Assembly (NCBI RefSeq): GCF_047675955.1
Contig: NC_132915.1
Span: 50,668,026 to 50,732,025 of the forward strand
Length of the DNA: 64,000 nucleotides
Direction: 5' to 3'
Origin: Chlorocebus sabaeus
Lineage: Eukaryota > Chordata > Mammalia > Primates > Cercopithecidae
Positions 60,900 through 64,000 of this stretch are shown piece after piece (position 1 is the first letter of the stretch; each line of letters opens with the position of its first letter). A model generated the notes under the pieces. It made no database searches. It had not been told where the DNA came from and was given only the letters and a program-made list of their open reading frames with translations. The position numbers and the translations under genes were made by a program.

Positions 60900-61880
60900 C
60901 ATAAATCTAACCACTCTTGTATCTTCTTATTACCATAAATTGGTTTTTGAAGTTTCTGAACTTTCTATAAATGAAAACACATTTTAGCTTTTTTTATATT
61001 TAACTTTTTCATTCAATGTTATGTCTGTGAAATCATCCATATTGTTCATATATGGTGGGAATGTTGTTTTTTCAAGTTTTATGAGCCTTTTGGATCGTCT
61101 CTTTTGTGAAATGCCCGTTCCAATCTTTGTTTTTGGTAAGTACTTTCTCCTTTTCTTATTGATATTGATTTCTCTTTTTATTTTAGTTATTTATATATCC
61201 TAGATACAACTACTTTGTTGGGTAAATGTATTACAAATAACATCTTTCAGATTGAAGCTGATCTTTTTATTCACTTAAAGTTATTAATGAAGACTAAGTT
61301 ATCAAATTTTATTTGTTACTTCATTTTTGTCCCATTTAAGGAAATACTGCTTACAGTAACTAAGTACATAAATATCATGTCATAATGATATGCTTTTATG
61401 TTTTCTTCTAGTATCTTTATATGTTTAACTTTTGTATTTAGGTCTATGATGCGTCTTTATTGTACGTAGTGAGGTAGCACGGATATTCAAGTGACACACA
61501 ACATTTAAGAAAAATCTTCTAGGCTTATTGAACTGCAGTGACATATTAGTTACAAATTCGGTGACCATAAATATGGCCTGTATTTTGGCTCTATTCTCTT
61601 CTACTGATCCACTTATTTTTTATCTTTGTCCCAGACAGACTAGCTTAGTATTACACTTCTGGATTTGTTCTTTCATTTAAAAATTGTCTAGCCTAAGTCT
61701 TTTGCACTCCAGTGTAAACTTCAGAATTTTATCATCAATTTCCATAGAAAAATCTGTTAAAATTTTATTGAGATTTTTTGAGAAATGGACATCTTAACAA
61801 TATTGAAACCTCCAATCCATTAACATTCTATATCCTGTCTTCTTTAATCTGTGAGAAGCTTATTCTTTGCCCTTTGAATG
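60900..61880 (-). mobile_element. Ancient LINE-1 fragment
   Basis: Decayed L1M-type ORF2 3' landmarks on the plus strand: 'tttgtgaaatgcccgttcca', 'tatatatcctagatacaact', 'attttattgagattttttga', 'ggacatcttaacaatattga'. No usable frame remains. Confidence 0.6.
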
Positions 61881-64000
61881 TTGGTCATATAGTGGTCATT
61901 GGCCAGGACATAAAGAAGCACGCTTATGCCTATCCTTGTTTTTCTATAGCCTCTTCTATATGGACAACATTCTGTCCACAAGTGAAGAACAAAGCCAGAA
62001 GCAAACAGGTGGAATCCTCAGGAGAGTCTCTTTTTGTAATAAGGAGAAAGACCTCATATTTGATTTTTTACTTCTGACAGGCTGTCTGGTCCCATCCCAC
62101 CTATTCCCCTACCCTACCATCTGTGAAACCAACAAGAGAGCTGGGCTACACCCAACTTCTGTCCCCTCACACTTGTAAGCATTCCAAACCCCACAGATCC
62201 TGGTCTACTTGAGGGAACCTCACCACAGTCCCACCTCCTAACAGCATAAAATTTCAAGCTATGCCTACCACCTGACTCTTTCCCTTTAATCCAGCTTGTG
62301 TCATTCCTGTTTCCTCACTTAATAGTTGCAGTGCATGTGAGTAGTGAACTTTCAAACTTCATTGGTGGGTAAGTGGCATCATTGGTCTAGACATCCAATC
62401 ATTGGTCAAGGGTTGATAATCTCTCCTAGGTGACCACAAAATACCTACATATGGAGCAGATCCCCGAGAGAAGTCTTCTAATTACAACAGGAATAAGTTG
62501 CTTCACAATTCCTTTATACAATCTCCTAGAGCAGTTCTTTCCACTTTGGCTTCATTTTTGGAATTATCTGAGAAGTTTTAAAAACACTGATGCTGAGACC
62601 CCTGTTTATTTTAGAATTAAAATGCATTCTTAACAATTAAAAATAATTTTTGACAGGGGAAGTGAAAAATTAGAAAATCACCAAAATTATTTTTGAGACT
62701 AGTATAAAACTGATTATACAAGAGGGTTGAAACAGAACAAAACAAAACAAAAGTCACTACAGATAGAAAATTATCTATGTATAGCTACAAGTAAAATATC
62801 AGAAAAATAATCCAGAGGCATGTTAATATTAACTATTAATTGAGTATTGTTTTCCTAGGAATTCAAGAATAATTCTAAAAAATCTATTACTATAACTCAG
62901 TGGATTAAGACACATGCTCAAAATAAAGAGCTACATGAAGTTCCTACCTGGAAACTCTTAATGGTGCAAAAACATTAATTGCACTCAGACTGGAGATGTG
63001 ATGTGAGAGAAAATGAGGAGTCAAGAATGCCTATGTGAGAACCTATAAATGTGGAACTGCAGCTAACAGAATTGGAAAAGAATAAGGGAAATCATTTTTC
63101 CCCCAGGAGATTGGTTTTGAATAACCTCACTTTGAGTTTAGGTCTAAAATGGAGGTGTCAAATGGAGAGCACTTGGATATATAATTTTTTAACATAGGAA
63201 TGACTTCCAGGCTAAACATATGCATTTGGGTAAAATCAGCATAGGGTAAACTTTAGGAAAGAGACCTATGCTAGGAGATGGGCTGTACCTTTTGCTCCAC
63301 CTAGGGCATAGATGAGCACAAGATGATGCCTCTACTTTCCTGGACCCATTCTTCCTTCCTCTATGCCCCAAAAGTTACCTCCTTTTCATTGTGAAAAACT
63401 CTATCGACTTTAAATTCTTTCCAGTTATTTTCTTTTCAATGTAATACATCATCATGATCACAAGGGCCAAGAACCAATCAGGAAAGGTCAATATATTCCT
63501 CAGAGAAAAGCTCCTGTAATTAGAAAGCCTGTGAATACAACTTTATTGATAATTTCTGTTCCCATTGCTCATTAATAAATTTTGTCCCTTTTGTCTTTTC
63601 ATTGTACATATGTTCAAACAATACTTGTGTATAAGTTAATAAATGAAAGGAATGAATAAAAATTTTTCAAAAGTTACAATTTAGTCATGTTTTATTCAAT
63701 TATGTGCATTATATCGTTTTGGCCAATAATTTCGTTATAATGAATAATTTAATTTATACAAATTATTTATGTTAGGCAATGATGAACTTTTACAAAATTG
63801 TAACTTGTATTAATTTAGAAAGCAGATTATATGCCTACTGAACTTGTACCTCTAAGGGTAGAGGTTGAAAAACGATGTGAGTAGTAGGTGTGAAAAATTG
63901 TTGACTGCCTTTAGATTTGGCAAGTAACTTCAGAAAGATATGAGTTCAAGAAAGTGTTTTTCAGTATGCAAGCAGAAAGCTAAAAGGGAATCAAGGGAAT
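61881..64000. other. Anonymous intergenic DNA
   Basis: No gene is seen. The 99- and 103-codon frames at 61778-62178 overlap each other in different frames and match nothing known to me. The stretch 62524-62625 ('ctgatgctgagacccctg') looks like a decayed MER5/MER20-type DNA transposon. The rest is AT-rich. Confidence 0.4.

Noticed and set aside
61778..62178. Two overlapping frames of about 100 codons
   Set aside because: Different frames of the same DNA, partly in a decayed L1. No motif is seen.
1..64000. CRISPR arrays, tRNA/rRNA genes, bacterial operons, IFNE
   Set aside because: Nothing with regular spaced repeats, no RNA-gene landmarks, and no IFNE-like coding sequence was seen. The repeats present are primate transposons and microsatellites.

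Overview
The window is primate nuclear DNA from the type I interferon cluster (chromosome 9p21 in human). It is AT-rich, gene-poor, and full of Alu, L1, MaLR and other ERV-derived sequence. The Alu at 36850-37142 carries bases that I associate from memory with Old World monkey AluYR subfamilies, and the intact interferon differs from human IFNA1 at about ten positions. A cercopithecid such as a macaque or baboon is the best guess.

There is one clearly intact gene. It is an intronless interferon-alpha at 30497-31066 (+), 189 codons, with the extra Cys86 of the mature protein that marks IFNA1/IFNA13. Its GAAA-rich virus-response promoter, TATA box, AU-rich 3' UTR and poly(A) signal are all visible. 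Two interferon-omega pseudogenes on the same strand flank it. At 10961-11299 a copy is cut off at its 5' end, but its last 112 codons are still open. At 45833-46416 a full-length copy is broken by an in-frame stop and frameshifts.

Layout: 1-1850 intergenic unit copy A; 1855-8700 an old minus-strand L1 split by a MaLR provirus (5729-8012); 8701-10130 more of copy A; 10131-10960 LTR-like DNA; the truncated IFNW relic and its 3' flank to about 12640; L1 sequence to 18470 with an Alu at 14262; 18500-27890 intergenic unit copy B, holding a solo LTR with perfect target-site duplication and a MaLR LTR; 27890-28850 an unassigned GC-richer block; L1 and Alu; IFNA1 at 30.3-31.3 kb; 34.1-36.1 kb further unit pieces; 36.1-38.2 kb ERV-like DNA with the young Alu; 38.4-56.7 kb copy C, containing the second IFNW relic and many insertions; 56.7-59.9 kb MaLR LTRs, the 5' part of an L1, and an Alu; 59.9-64 kb mostly anonymous AT-rich DNA with an old L1 piece.

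The largest structure not explained by genes is a set of long, diverged tandem copies of intergenic DNA. They record how the cluster grew by duplication, and the transposons nested in them can be placed before or after the duplications. I found no CRISPR array, no RNA gene, and no convincing new coding system. Repeat and gene family names come from recognition, not from database searches.
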